Shown here: in pieces, positions 10,862-25,569 of the stretch | Layout: each line of letters begins with the position of its first letter | Numbering within the stretch: the first letter of the stretch is position 1 | The notes under the pieces: generated by a model | The model's database searches: none | What the model was told of the DNA's origin: nothing | Seen by the model: the letters and a program-made list of their open reading frames with translations, nothing else | Program-made: the position numbers and the translations under genes | Assembly (NCBI GenBank): GCA_028023455.1 | Contig: JAQFVV010000315.1 | Coordinates: 972,501 to 1,036,500, forward strand | DNA from: Epiperipatus broadwayi | Lineage: Eukaryota; Onychophora; Udeonychophora; Euonychophora; Peripatidae | DNA length: 64,000 bases | Reading direction: 5' to 3'

Positions 10862-12066
10862 CTAGGTACTTCTAAAACTTTTACTTACATTCTTGATTTT
10901 TCTTCTTCTAATAGATCTTTTCTCATTAGAATTCACCTTCATTATCCTAGATCTAACCTTAACCTTTTGGCTATACTTTTCTTTATTCTTAACCTTTTTA
11001 AGATTGTTTGTATTCACTAACTTTCCCTTTTCTTTCTTGAGTTTGAACATAGCCCTTATTAATATTTCCTCTAGATCAATAATTCTCTTAAGACAGTCTA
11101 TATTAAACTTATGTGCATTTTTAAATTTACATTTAATTTTTAACTTATCAACTTTTTGATCTTGATGAAAATTCCCATTATCTGTTCTATATCATATATC
11201 ATACATTCAACACCTCCATAAAGTACTTTCCTACACAAATTTTTCTTCATCTTATAGTCTAAATAATCAAGAATATACTCTGAGATTATTCTTTGGGTTT
11301 TATTTTTAAATTTATTGCTAGTAATATTTTTAACAATTTCTGGGCACTTTATGCCTAAAGATACTATTCCAAACTTGGCTAATTTGATAATCTCATCCTT
11401 TTTATCATAACGTTTCCTGATATATTCAAAAATATTTATAACTTCACTCTTATAAAATTTTAATTCATCATTAACTATTGCTTCAATCTTTTTGTATGCC
11501 TTTAATTCCTCTCTAGATAAATTATGATTCTTACAAATTAAATTACCAATTGGTAGACTCTTTTCCTTAAGTTGTAATCCGAAGTCATTATCAACTAACT
11601 TACTCTGAGGTATCTGACTTTTAATATTTAATTCGGTAAATTTTGACTTAGATATTTGACTCTCACTATCTTGCACTTCTTCTATCTTCACTTCTGATAC
11701 TTGAACATTTTCTGCAAACTTATCCTCTATTACCTCTGATGCTTCTGATTTTATCTCTAATCTTGTATGCCTTATATCTTTTATCATTTCTGACATTTCA
11801 TGGTTATTTCTATCTATTTTTGCTGACATTTTTATCATCTCTTGAGTATTTCTATCTATTCTTTCTGACATTTTTGATATTATTTCTATCAATTCTGAGT
11901 AATCACCACTTCTTCTGACTGTGACCTTTTCTACCACACTATCTTCTGTGTTGACTAAGTTTATTGTTTCATTTCCTGAATCCATATCAAGAGAGGGCAC
12001 GATTATGTCTGGGGACAATATCTCTTGGGACTCACCCAAATCAACACATATATCAATATTTTCCAT
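10862..12066 (-). pseudogene. Gag-like coiled-coil protein of LTR element A (one frameshift)
   Basis: The main frame starts at ATG 12066 and runs about 300 codons to near 11165. There the same protein continues in another frame through FHQDQKVDKLKIKCKFKN to a stop at 10862, so one frameshift splits a product of about 400 residues. The N-terminal third is acidic. Residues about 55-105 are a heptad-like coiled coil with repeated MSERIDRN / MSAKIDRN units. The middle holds SNKFKNKTQRIISEY, which aligns by eye with SNKFKNRMQDVISKC in element B. The tail is strongly basic and contains KVKVRSR. No protease, RT or integrase motifs occur. It lies about 520 nt downstream of a tRNA-Lys-like primer site, as expected for gag. 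Function is inferred to be capsid-like packaging; no Pfam-type domain is recognised. Confidence 0.6.
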
Positions 12067-12590
12067 TTTAGCAAAGTTTTAATTTGTTGATATATTTCTA
12101 ATAGAGAAAACAAGATACATCAATCCTACCCTCAATCAACAATCCAATCACCCCATCATCACCCAAAACACATCAAAACACTATAGTATGCCTATCCAAA
12201 TTCTTCAACATAACATTCGTTTTTCCACACATTGAAAATAAAATAATGATAAGGAAAAAAATGTATTTCATGAATAGATGACATTGATCCAAACACATAT
12301 GATTTTATGGAATAATACCTGTATATTTCATTTATAATATATGATAGACTAAGGTATTATTGACATAAATAAAATAATTTAAACTGACATAATTATTAGC
12401 AAATTAATTCTCATATTTTTTTTAGTACAGGATTTGAAACCAAAACCCAAATATATATATCTGTCAAAGTCCTAACCAAAGACTCAACCTATAATCATCA
12501 TTATCTATCATCATGCCACCACTTTCATGCACCCAAAACCCACACTATGACCAAAAACCCCACTGTGATCATCATCATCACTCCATCATC

Positions 12591-12610
12591 GTGCCCCACA
12601 TTGGGTGCCA
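12591..12610 (-). promoter_or_regulatory. Primer-binding site of element A (tRNA-Lys1,2 type)
   Basis: The minus strand reads TGGCACCCAATGTGGGGC. The complement of the 3' end of animal tRNA-Lys1,2 is TGGCGCCCAACGTGGGGC, so 16 of 18 positions agree. It sits between a putative LTR end on the right and the gag-like gene on the left, as a minus-strand LTR element requires. A poly(A) signal (AATAAA, minus) lies about 80-90 nt upstream. Confidence 0.65.
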
Positions 12611-15600
12611 ACCCCCCCTATAACCCCTTGCACCTATCACCAACACTAACAATTACCCGGGGGCACCAATTCTATGGATCATAGAATAAAAGATTTATTT
12701 AACTTTACGTAAATCTATTCATGAGGCTCTTAATTAAAGCTTTCACCTAAAACTAACTCAGTTGAGGGATACAGAGGTGTATGAGGTGTACAATGGACAT
12801 TAGAGGTGGGAGAAAATATTATTACTAATAGGAATAAACATCTATTAAGTTCTATGCTAGACAAAATTAAATTGGTAGAATTCTACCAGCTAAAATTAAC
12901 TAATAATACTCTATATTTCACCTCCTCCCATCATCCATATGCCCTGAACAACCTCTACTATATTATACAATTAAACTAATAACTAAAATAAAATAATATT
13001 TTAGAAATTGTAATGTATAATTCACTAGATCTAAACTCAAACTAAACTTATCACTACTAAATTTTAACTACTCACTAATCTATTCTGGCAAAATGAATTT
13101 ATTATCTAATCTAAATGATATATTGAAGATCTCAGGGAATTAACATATGGTATGGCTTGATCTAACATTTCTATACTTCAAATTATTATTTAACACTATG
13201 AAAATAATATTATAAACCAAACAATACCCTAATTAGATACTTGCAGTTAGATAATGAAAGAAATCGGGCATGTTTTGATTTCAATTCATCATCTAAACAA
13301 AAATTAAATAGCAAAACCCTTTTAAAAATGATCAATACATAATTGGTATCTCATATAGTGTTTGAATCAAGGAAATCAACATCATCATATCTTGAGATTT
13401 ATTATAATTAAATAAAATACAATTATGTTACATTAAATAAAATAAATGTATAAGCATGTGTGAAAGTGTGAAACACAAATGAATGTTATAGAAGAAACTC
13501 CAAATACAAATTTAGATAACAAAATATGTATTACTCAAATAGAAAATGGTTAAATCAACATTTACTTTTCTTTTATTGTTATGAACACAAATTTCAAAAG
13601 GATTTAATATTATTGAGTGCAAATTATACAAGAAGGTATAATACAACATGATTTGTTAACTTTTTACATCTACTATATTTCATTCATCAGAACATTTTGA
13701 TAGATTGTAAACATTTTATTAGAAACATTAAATGAACTAAATAAGTCCCTATTATTTAATATAAAGAAATGTCTCTTTAGCTATCAGTGATTTCTGATAG
13801 ACTTATACAAAAAGAAAACAAAATAAATATGACCTTACACTTTTAGTAACTGATTACTAAATATCTTTTATTCAGCCTTTTGCTGAATATAACTTATTTA
13901 TTACTAAAAATTTTATAACAACAATATACATTAATATTCTAATTACTGAACAAATTAGGATTTTGCATTGTTACTCTAAAATATCTTAAATAAAATTACA
14001 ATAAGGGGATTTAAACTAGGAATAATATTAAATTATCTTACCAAAGAAATAAATACTTCTATTAATTAAATGTATTTTTATTTGTAGTTTTGAAATAAAG
14101 TATTCTATTGGATAATTAGGTTCTGCTTTGCCAAAATAAAGTAAATCCTTGTATACATTAACCATATCCTATGTTTGCTTAATTATTTATGTAAATTATG
14201 ATTAAATGATACAAACCAATGAGATGAAGCTTAAATGATTACTACAAAATGTTTTAACATGATAAGTAAAATTCTACATTAATAATGAATTTTTTTATAT
14301 CAAAATTAACAATTTGTGCATGAATCTGTATTATGCTGTGTTTCAAAGAAAATAAATAAATAATGTTAATCAATCTAATCGTTTTGCTTATGATATTTCA
14401 ATATAATCATAATACGGTTGGAAGTGAAGATCAGTCAATCTTTATTTATCAACTATAATACACATGTTTTATAAGACACTATACTTTCCTTTTATTCTTT
14501 CTTTTTATCATAAACCATCACACACAAGGCTATAGCATAAGCTGGAAAACATCCAATACACAACTGGGATACTGTTATATAATTCAAAACATGTAATACC
14601 ACAATAACTTCCAAGTCTATCTTTAAGACTAAATATTTGGTGGAATAACTCATCACCAAATGAAAATTAGGAATATAACATCTCTAGCTTCATACACATC
14701 TAATTCAATATATCAAATATAAAAGGAGGATTCAAGCCACTCCTATCAAAAATACTTCAATACATAAATAATAAAGTATCACTCAATCCTATACACTACA
14801 ATACACTGGTCAACTACCCATATTAAATATTCAACTAACAAACACACTAACTCAATCCCATAAAATATTATAAACATTGTAAACTTTATAGCATATAGCC
14901 ACAAAATACTGTGCATGCAGTCATAATGAAGAAATAATAATTCTCTCTTAAATAACTTTCTAATTCTTCAAATGATTGATCCTCTTCTCCTTCCGAATCC
15001 AATTGATTTAAAATCATTTTTACTGGCAATTACATATAATTATAAAAAAGTTTAATAATAGACACACACATGTATGAGCATGTGATATACAGATCATTTA
15101 AAATCGCAGTAAGCAAAGAATTACTGTTAAAATATTAATTATTACTGCTAGAATTAATAAAGAATAAATATATCATATCTGACAATATTTAGGACCTGGT
15201 AATGTTCACAGAATGGTTGGAGAATAAAATAATAATTACTATGGACAAAGCAAGATGAATAATTTTTTTATAATATAATACATTAATATTGTCATGAATA
15301 TGTAGTTAAATTGAACCTAAATAAATAATAAAATTGTATGTTATAGATAAAATAATTATTGAAAATAATTATTTTCTTATTTATAAAAAGAAACATATTC
15401 GGTAAGATTTGATATAATGAACTCTTTTTTTAAGAAATAATTATTCACCCTTTTGGAATGATAAATGGACTCTTCCATTGGTTTTATTTTGTGCATTGAT
15501 TATTAACACACACACGACCAAACTTATCTTATTAAAATAATAACAATAATAAAAATAAAATTACCAGCATAATGTATTTTTTATTATGCTATTTGAGACA

Positions 15601-17780
15601 TTCTTGGAGAAAAATATAATAATAATAATACATATAGTAAACATATTTAAAATAATAAAACATTCCTTAACTAATACTAAAGCTATCTAAAATACCATTA
15701 CATAAAATAAAGTTCTCTTCTTTTTTCTTTCCAAACGAAATGAAACAAAAGTTTATAAAAGTTTTTACATGACTTTCCTTGCCATGTTTTCAAATAGATA
15801 AGGAAAATAATTATACTGTACAAGACAAATATTAACACAGAATGGTACAATTCCTGCAGTAGAAACAAAATAATCTTTTGTTGAATACATATGAGCATAT
15901 TCAATGTTTTTAGTTATCAACTAATGAATTGCTTTTAATGTTGTAAATAATGAATTGCCTTAATTAAACAATATATTTCATAATGCAAATAACATAGAAG
16001 TTTGTACTTTATTCCTAGGATATATTTAACATTTAATTTCACAATCATAAAGACATTCAGAAATATACATAGTTATTCAATTAATAATATTTATTTAGAT
16101 AAACTCATTGGTAATATTAATACAACAATGTCACATAACTTTATCTATTTATAATTTCATTCTTCCCAATAGTCTAGAAGAACAAATAATTAGTAAAGTA
16201 CATTTAATGACATATTTAATCTTATATGTTTCTTTTCCAAAGGTAAAAGTATAAATAATTATGCCACTGCTATTCTAATATATATGACAATAAAATTACA
16301 TATTTTAAATTTTGAGTTTTCTTTTATATTTAACATGAAATTTGTACAATAAAGATCTGAGAACGTTCAATGACAGTTCGCATCTTTCCTCCACATAAAT
16401 GAAGCAAGTAGCAGTTGTTACCATCATAATATAATTAAAGCTTAAAAACTTAATTGTTACAAAATAAACAAATATTCTTTTATCCTTCCCTGTTAATTTT
16501 AAATTTAAATAAAACAATTTAACAGTCCTATTAATCATTCCCATATTTTAAATAATAATTTATCTTGAATAATAGAATATAACACTTACATATACTTTAG
16601 CATAACTTTGGGACAATTTGAATAATCAACTGGGAGCAAATTGACATATCTTCTAGTGGTTTTTAAGTACACATTTTGCAAACAAAATAATATAATTAAA
16701 TTTTTAACTTGAACTCTGGAAGAGGACAAATAATTTCACTATTAAACTTTGTTAAATAAATTAGTTATAGCTGTCTTTGGTTAGCTATAACTGCCTTCAT
16801 AAAAGTTTTAATAATTGACTCTGACTGACTGAAGTAATAAAAATAGACTGCCCTTCAAAGTAATAATAGTAGACTGCCCTATTAAAAATAATAAGTATTC
16901 CTTTTATAAACTTTTTTAATAATCATTACATCATATTGTTCTTTTCCAATTGTTTACGATAATGTAACATCATCAGAAAAAGATTGTCAAATACTTCTCC
17001 CCCTTGCAAACTTACTTAAATATGCAAAACTTGAGACAGTAAAAAAAATAGAGATGAAAAAAAAAATTCATCTTTTAAATAAATAAAAAAAATATTGAAC
17101 TAATAATTAAATGTTTTTAAAGCAGTAAAATAATTGATGACAATTGTTTTAATTAATAAAATATTTTACAGTATTTGTCATTAAATACTTCACCTGTCCA
17201 TAATTTATTTATTTAAAATGTAATTAAGTTAGATTTTTAATACTGTAATTGATATAATTAAATATTTGAATGTAATATGGGGTATTTAATGGTTTAATGA
17301 AACTTATGAATGAAAAATGAAGTTGGATAATGCATGTATATTTAGTAGTAATATGATATAGGTATCACACTATACTGACTGAAATGACAATGTGAATGAT
17401 GATGAGTGAAACATATTTTACTGTTTATGCTATAAATTTAAAATGTACAAAACAAATGGACTAGAAAATCATTCTAACAGAACTGAATACTGCTTTATGA
17501 GCAAATACAACAAGTAAGCAACAACCTCAACTGCACTGACTATGCATATAACAAGCCACCCCCTATTCTATTACTGATTATCCCCCAAAACAAGATACTA
17601 AACATTTGAGAAATCCTTTAATCATACCTACACTTGCTTTTTATTACAGTTTTAATTCAAAATAAAAAAAAATTAAAAAATTTCACGTTATTTCATTTTT
17701 TTTAAGAGGATTATATCAGAGATTACCGATATACTATCACACTACAACAATGACTATTTCTGGTGCCAAACGAGAAGGTC

Positions 17781-17783
<3 letters not shown>
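12611..17783 (-). mobile_element. Putative 5' LTR and flanking sequence of element A
   Basis: This region lies upstream, on the minus strand, of the primer-binding site. It ends on the right exactly where an (AT)n tract begins; read on the minus strand the edge is TGTGACCTTCTCG. That resembles the starts of units B, D, E and F (TGTG/ACCTTYT). The interior is A+T-rich with no convincing ORF, only short meaningless frames. A matching 3' LTR left of 10862 was not found, so element A is incomplete, and the LTR length (5.2 kb if the whole interval) is uncertain. Other insertions may be hidden here. Confidence 0.35.

Positions 17784-17811
<28 letters not shown>
17784..17811. repeat. (AT)n tract at the edge of element A
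   Basis: A short alternating AT run directly adjoining the GGTCACA edge at 17783. Confidence 0.9.
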
Positions 17812-17814
<3 letters not shown>

Positions 17815-17892
17815 ATTATGATTTGGCCAAATTTATGAGTGCTCGTTTTGCACAAAATATTAATTTTGGGAATCATATATATTTTTGCATGT

Positions 17893-17985
17893 GTGTGATC
17901 ATATGTATCAGTTGCTTGAAATAGTGTAAAGGATGAATAGACTGAAAAACACTGAGTTTAAATCTGTTTATTTGCATATATAAAA
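17893..17985 (+). repeat. SINE-like repeat (family J), copy 1
   Basis: This diverged copy shares CATGTGTGTGATCA, a following ATGTATCAGT and a GAGTTTAAATC segment with better-preserved copies at 35095-35223 (minus), 35571-35730 and 36036-36172. In those copies the GAGTTCAAACCCC resembles a Pol III B box, so a tRNA-derived SINE is possible, though no convincing A box or tail was found. Another diverged copy lies at about 18424-18510. Confidence 0.5.
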
Positions 17986-18025
17986 AACAATTGGTATAAG
18001 CAAATAATATATATATATATGCTAT

Positions 18026-18113
18026 TAAAAGGTGTGAAGGTTGCCTTGACAGCAGTTAGAAATATTGGTTGCTATATTAACTGTGAATGTATAGGTGGTT
18101 ACTGGTTGGAAAC

Positions 18114-18152
<39 letters not shown>

Positions 18153-18173
18153 TCCAACCAGTATATGTATACA

Positions 18174-18175
<2 letters not shown>
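18026..18175 (+). repeat. Copy of the 281-936 repeat family around a TA palindrome
   Basis: AAAAGGTGTGAAGGTTGCC and the following 80 bp match the right arm of the 431-936 palindrome. The copy ends GGTTGGAAACTA, then an (AT)n run, then the inverted TAGTTTCCAACC, so again a TA run sits at the centre of an inverted repeat. Confidence 0.7.
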
Positions 18176-18218
<43 letters not shown>

Positions 18219-18269
18219 AAACATAAGTATATTGTCTATTCTGAAGTTAATGTAATTATATATATAAGA

Positions 18270-18935
18270 AGTTCATATAACGCTACAATACTAACCAAAA
18301 AAAAAAACAAATTTTACTAAAATTCTTCCACAACCATGGCTTCTTCTATTAACAAATAGATCGTTTTAAGTAAAATTCAACTAAATGTGGTGTTCAGCAT
18401 GAAATATGTGTATTGGATATCTTTTTTTTCACATGTGTGTGGTAATGTGTATCATTTGAATGAGATAGAGTGGATAGTATGAACAGCTTGAAAATCTGTA
18501 TTCATAATCCATGCATGATAAAAAAAAACCTCCCATCATTTACTTGTAAAACAAACTTCCTTAAACAACAAAGAATTTCCTCAGGAGATTGATACCCTTA
18601 GATTAAAAAGGAATATCAATTATTATTTAACACGTTTTTCAATTCAATGTTTTCATGAGAGATAATCTCTGCATTGTCAAATAATACTATATGACCTGAA
18701 TTCAGTTCATGAATGTACAAAACTGACATATGATATCTATTTTTAACAGTACTCATATAAACTCTATTTCTTTTATGAAGACATAATTTACTCTGACCTA
18801 TATTAATTTTCAGAACATCAAGAAAAAAAATTACAAATATTATTGGGGTAGTTTTTAAGATTTTTTTTGCCATTTTCATAAAATTTATATAGGTCAGAGT
18901 AAATGAAGTCTTAATAAGAGTTTGTCAGAATAGAG

Positions 18936-18975
<40 letters not shown>

Positions 18976-19345
18976 CTCTACTAAGTTATAATATATATAT
19001 ATATATATATATTATAACTTAGTTCTGTTTATTCATGAAGTGAATACAGATTATAACATATTATTTGACAATGCACAAGTTATCTTTTATGAAAAAAGTA
19101 AATTGAAAAGAAGAGTAAAATAATCTTGATGTTGAAGGAAGTTGTTTTTGAAGTGAATGATGGAGGTTATTTTGTTTAGTTGGTGTATATATATATACAT
19201 GTGTGTGTGTGTGTGCGTGTGTGTGTTTTATTTTTTTTTACTAGAATTTGACTTGAAAATGTCTATTTGTTGTAAAACCAGGTTTGCATAAGGTTTTTAA
19301 TAAAAATAATTTTTTGGTTAGTATTGTAATGGTATATGAATTTCT
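18270..19345. repeat. Foldback element about 1.1 kb with TA-rich centre
   Basis: The left side (for example 18275-18385, with ACAATACTAACCAAAAAA and CAAATAGA) reappears inverted at 19235-19340. Sequence around 18545-18720 (including GCATTGTCAAATAATA) reappears inverted at 19030-19175. The centre holds two TA runs, each inside its own palindrome (AGAGTTAAT...ATTAACTCT and CTAAGTTATAAT...ATTATAACTTAG). The ORF-like frame at 18616-18879 lies in the left arm and is not a gene. The outermost repeat also occurs at 61495-61635. A (GT)n run lies at about 19199-19228. Confidence 0.65.
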
Positions 19346-19800
19346 GTTTTATTTATAATTACTATTACAACATTAGTCAGTATTTATATATAGACGAAGT
19401 ATAAAATTTAACTTATGTCAAGAATGATGGCGGACTGAAAAAATTTATTGTAAAGTGTATGCTGAATATTAGTATTTCCCACTCATCTAGACTCTATTTT
19501 TATGCTGATGTTTTATAGATATCTATATCTATAGATTATTTATATGCAAATAAATGTTTTATATAACATATGAAAATAATTTATTTGAAAATTAAAAATA
19601 AATTTTAATAGTATTAATTTATTTTTAAATTAAAAAAAATAGAATAGCTCCATATATTGATGTATTTAATATTGTGAAAATAAGTTATTTTAATTTGATT
19701 GAATATATCCACTTGTTTACTCTCCCTTTTTAAGAAGTAATAGTGTTTCAAAACTGTCATGCAGAATTCTGATTCTAGAAGTGGAAAGCAATTGAAAATT
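19346..19800. other. No feature seen
   Basis: A+T-rich sequence with no gene or clear repeat unit. Confidence 0.5.
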
Positions 19801-20037
19801 GAAAGTGAGATGAAAATGAAAAAGGAAAAAAAAACAAATGCGGAATTTGAAGTAAAAATAATTATATTATAAATTCATTTTTTTATTGTGAGAAAAAAAT
19901 TTGGATGTAAACATGAAAACATCAATATAAAGATGAATATAGCATTATGTTTACACTAATATCAATTATGTATTTAGCTTACAAGTTGGTTAATATTTTC
20001 AACACAGGAAGCGACTATGTATTAGTGAAATAAAATG

Positions 20038-20040
<3 letters not shown>
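19801..20040 (+). pseudogene. RTE-type LINE endonuclease fragment
   Basis: Reading plus gives, through several frame breaks, NENEKGK, then NNYIINSFF, then TWKHQ and finally FNTGSDY. The same order (NENERG, a motif before NSFF/IHFL, WKHPNKG, FNTGSDH) occurs in the endonuclease of the RTE element at 23.7-23.95 kb. It is a short, decayed piece ending at a (TA)n tract (20042-20078). Confidence 0.6.

Positions 20041-20041
<1 letters not shown>

Positions 20042-20078
<37 letters not shown>
20042..20078. repeat. (TA)n microsatellite
   Basis: Alternating TA that marks the downstream edge of the RTE fragment. Confidence 0.9.
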
Positions 20079-20080
<2 letters not shown>

Positions 20081-22400
20081 AAACACACTTTTCAGGAATT
20101 AAGCAAATGATTATTATTTAGAAAATTCTATTAAAATATGATTAGACAATGATAATGACTTAGCCTTAAAACCTTTTTTAAAAAGATAGAATTTTGGAAA
20201 GTAATACTGATCAGATACAAAATACAAAAAAAAAAAAAAAAACAACAACAGCAATTTACAAATATATTTTGAAAAATTCACTACATGTACATAAAACATA
20301 AAAATTAATATAATACTTAAAAAATGAACTATTTATGTAAAAAAGACTTATATCTGAAATTATGTAAAATTATAGTACAATCGGTAATTATGACCAAATA
20401 AATATGTCAATCATTAAGAACAAAGTAGAAACAAGAAATCATATAATAATTGAAAAATGATCTAATTATAAAAATAATATATCTAAAAATATAGAAATCA
20501 TACTTTAATAAGATAATTATGAAGATAATCATGACAATACAATTATAACTCTCCTGTGGCAAAGAATAATATGTACAGGAACAAAAAAATATCAAATAGT
20601 ATTAGATAAAAGACATGCAAATAATAAGGATATATGACACAATATTAATTGTGTGAAATTACAAATAATCAATTTAATACAAAATTAAAATAGACAACTC
20701 ACTATAAACAAAAAACAATTTAATATGTCAATCCAGCTTTCATTCCTTAATGGAATCTTTTCAAGATATTTTTTTACACAATCACATGACCAATTACTCT
20801 AAAGCAACTCCCCCAATAGACATTATTTACATTACATTATAAAAAATATAATTATTAAAATACATACATTAAATTGGATTAATAAAGGATGTATGTGTAC
20901 ATAAAATGATTAAACTTATTGCAGTCCCTTTCTATGACCATTACATGGTATGTATGAAAATTTTGGTCCCATGCAAACTAAAGAAAAATATATTTAAAAT
21001 TATTCTAATACTTATTATGTTAACATATTAAAATAAATATTTAAATATATTGTTTTAGTATGAGGGATACTTTTATGTTGGAAGTATAAACTCCCCAGAG
21101 AGATTTAAAATTATATAAAAATATCAAGATATATTTATCTCCTAAAATCATTTAATTCTATAAGCAATTTATTACTTAAGTTTTTGGGATGATTAAAACT
21201 TTAGAATAGAAAGACATAAATGTAATATAATGCTAAATTTTGAAATATATTTATCAAACAACAACAGCAGTATCTAATTGTGAAGAATAGTGATCAAAAT
21301 ATAAAAATGCTGTTCTATAATTTCTGAAATTATTTACAGCAATTTAAAGTGATTATTTTTCTTATTAAAATGGGAATCTAATAAAATATTAATAAAGATG
21401 AATTACTTTAGTCATTTACATTTCATAGATGATATACCAGTTGTTGCAAATAATGTATTGCTTTAGAACTTCAGAAAAAAATAATCTATGAAAATAAAAA
21501 TTAAGGATAAGTATTAAAAATAAAAATATTGTTAGATAATTTCTTGAAATAAAAAAAAATAATGATAAATAGAAATAATTTAGAAATTAAAATCTATAAA
21601 TACTCTGACTGGATTATTAAAATGACTAACACAAATGTCAAAACTAAAGATTAAATTTGTCTTAAATGTATCCAATTTAGGGTTGAAAATTCAATGTTAA
21701 AAAGATAGAAAACAATAAACACATATGCAAATATGTTTAAAATGAAAAATAATAATATTATAGATGGAAGTGAGTTTTGGAAGTTTATATAACAGTAAAA
21801 ACAATACTAAGATCAAATAAGAGTTTATAACAAGCTATAATTTTGAAATAACTACAAAAATGATATAAATTAATAGGAAAAAAAAATATTTCCTGGACAT
21901 CAATAAGAAAATTATGAGATTGAAATGAAGTTGCAACAAATGTGATACAAAAGAAATAATAATATATGAATAGAATGAAGTCTTAAATTAATTTTTAAAA
22001 TTTTGAAACAGATTTACATTGACAAACTGACTTGATATACATGTAGATTATAGAAAGTTTCATAAAGTTTATTTACCCTTTTGCTGTTAAAGTAGAATAT
22101 GATTTTATTATGCTCACATGAAATAATTTATATATAGTATAGAATATTATTTTTATAAAATATTACATTTCAGTAAAAGAAAGATTATATTATAATATGA
22201 TGCTATGCAATATATACTCAAAATTAGTCTGCAAGTGCAACAATGTAAACATGTTTATGATTTACTGTATTTTTTTGATAAACCTATTAATGTTCTATAT
22301 TATTGATAATAATTATTAAACTAATGATAAAGATTGCTAGAATAATATTAGCCCAGTAAAAATTTAAATTTAGTTAAAAATATCTAATTTTGTAGCCTAC

Positions 22401-22403
<3 letters not shown>
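20079..22403. other. No gene seen; A+T-rich sequence
   Basis: About 2.3 kb of very A+T-rich sequence. Frames are short and stop-rich; no RNA gene or clear repeat was found. Confidence 0.5.
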
Positions 22404-22790
<387 letters not shown>

Positions 22791-23105
22791 GAGTTTGCTA
22801 TTAACAGAAATAACACCATTTGATTCCTCTTGGAGGACTTATAGAAACTGAGGAGGGCAAATTCCTAATATCCACTTGATATGTTCTTGTTGTTGCAGCT
22901 GCTATTACTGTGTGATTATTCATATAGAATATGATCTTGGATGGGCTGCTCACCAACACACATTCACCATTGTGATGAGTTTATTGGCTTTTTACCTCTT
23001 AGTTTAAGATCAAGAAACATAATGGTCTTTCTTCTCATTTGCCTGATAAGACAGAATCAATGTTTGTGTAAATGATAAATATTTTTCCAATAGATATATA
23101 CAATT

Positions 23106-23699
23106 ATGATAGACAATAATAATTCATGGCTCTTATTCCAACTAAGACAGTGGTTAGTGGCTGAAATGGAGGGTGCTAAGAATTCTCCAATTGCAGAACT
23201 AGGCTGCCAATTAAATATGATTTTTTATTTAGGTACTTACAAATGCAGATCACTTTCAAGTGAAGAAAGATTACAAGAATTAGATGAAGAACTGTCCCAT
23301 ATTAAATGGGACATTATTGAATTTTGTGAAGTTAGAAGAAAAGGTGAAGAGGCAATTGATTTAAAAAGTGGACAAGTACTCTATTATAAAAGCACAAATA
23401 TTGGAAATACAAGTGGAGTAGGACTCATTATAAATAAAATGTAGAGGAACAATATTGTGGAGATGGATGATGTATCAAACATATTGTCAAGATTAGTTAT
23501 ACAACTTAATAGCAGATACCAAATGCAGATAATTCAGGTTTATGCCACAACTACTTCTCATAGTGATGAAGTAGTAAAATATTTTTATATGGATGTAGAA
23601 ATGTATTTTGATCAGAGTAAACACCATTTTAAAATTGTTATGGGATACTTTAATACTAGAATTGGTAAAAAAAAAAAAAGAAAAATGAAAGTGTTGTAG
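23106..23699 (+). pseudogene. RTE endonuclease domain, two open pieces
   Basis: Two open frames (23106-23444 and 23457-23699) are consecutive parts of the endonuclease: residues from YKCRSLSSEERL to VGLIINKM, then from VEMDDVSN to MGYFNTRIGKK. Family members have a DFN in place of the YFN at about 23651, so a metal-binding aspartate appears replaced. A homopolymer A run at about 23668 coincides with loss of frame. Confidence 0.7.
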
Positions 23700-25569
23700 G
23701 TAATTGTGAATATGGTAATGAAAATGAGAGAGGACATAGACTTGTGGAGTTTGAGAAAAAGAAATACTTTATATTATGAATTCATTTTTTGAAAAAAATG
23801 TTGAAAGGAAATCGACATGGAAGCATCCAAATAAAGGTATAGCACAATTGGATTATATTTTGATTAACAGTAAATACTTTTTCAAGATTGTAATGTTTTT
23901 AATAAATTTAACACAGGAAGTGATCATCAATTATTGAGATGTAAAATATGTGTTAATGTAAAATTAGAGAGACAAAAATTATTAAGAAAAACTATATTTA
24001 CAGTTGATAATATTAATCTTCAGAAATATTCTAATGAATATAAATTAGAACTTAACAATCAGTTTCAAGTATTGGTAGATTTTTAACATGATCCAGATTT
24101 GAATGAAATTAATATGTAAATAACTGACACTATTTTAAAAACTCCAACAAAGATAGCTGGTAAAAAAAAACAGAAATTGACCAATAAAACTTTTACTGTG
24201 ACTAGAGAATTCATGAAGAAGAGAAAAAAGATGAAGATATGCAAAAACAATGCATTAAAAAGGATTGAATATCTTGAATTTTGCAAAATGGAGCAGAAAA
24301 GAGATGAAAATGATATAATTAGTAGAACTGTGAACTGACAAGGAAAGCTGTAGAAGAGCATAAATGTCTCAAAAGTGTAAAACAACATTTTGGTATTAGT
24401 AGTAAATATATAACTGCAATGAAAAAGATGGAATTATTACTAAAAAAGCAAGTTGACATCATGAAATGGATAGAAGACTTTTATCAAGAATCATATACTG
24501 ATAAAGAACAAGTACCTCCTATATTTATTACATCTTCCGAAATGCCCAGAATTTTAAATGATGAAGTGAGACATGCAATTTAATGCATGAAGATAGGAAA
24601 GGCTCCTGGTAATGATGGAATTATAATTGATATATTAAAAGATGCAGGTGAAGAAATAGAAGAAAAACTAGCAAAATTATATACAAAATGTCTAAATGAT
24701 AAAAATTTACCAGATGTTTTGAAGAATGCAGTATTAAAATTAATATTTTTAAAAAGATGATAAACAATATATTATAAATTACAGACATATCTGTCTTTTA
24801 TCAGGTTTATAGAAAATTGTTGTCAAAATAATTACAACTCATTACAGAGAACATTGGATTTCCACTAACCAAGAGAACATGCTGCATTTAAAAGTAGTTA
24901 TAGTACATTATCTCTATATCCAGGTATTGAGTGAAGGTATAGAAAGAACAAATAAATATGAGTTGGCATTATGCTTTGGATTTGTAGGTTATAAAAATGC
25001 ATTTGATTCTATAAACATTTCCTTAGTGATTAAAGCATTGGATCATCAAGTTATAGATCCAGGGTATTGTCATATTTTAAAGATTATTTATAAAAAATGC
25101 AACAGGAACAATTAGATTACATAATGATACTGGGAAAGTCAACATTGAGAAGGGCATATGAATGGGTGACTCCATATATCAAAACTTTTTACAGCAGTGC
25201 TGCAAGAAGAATTTAGTGGGTTAAAATTGGAAACTAAATGAGTGAAAGTAAATGGAGATTATTTATGTGATTTAGAACTTGCAGTTGATGTAGTTTGTTT
25301 TTTTTTGCAACAAATGCTTTAGAGCTGCAGGAAATATTACAGGAGTTAGCAGATGATAGTAGGAAAGTGGCACTAAAGATAAATGTTAAAAAGCTAAAGT
25401 AATGTTTAATGATATTTTTCAAAATATTAAAATAAAAATTGATTATGATGAGTTAGAAGAAATTAACAGTTACAAATACCTTGGTCAGATTATTAATACA
25501 GATGAAAACATAATGGATAAAATTAATCATTGAATTAAACTTGGTTGGAGTGTTTTTGGTAGAAATAAC

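Noticed and set aside
24083-24388. 101-codon minus-strand frame
   Set aside because: Antisense shadow of the RTE element between its endonuclease and RT.
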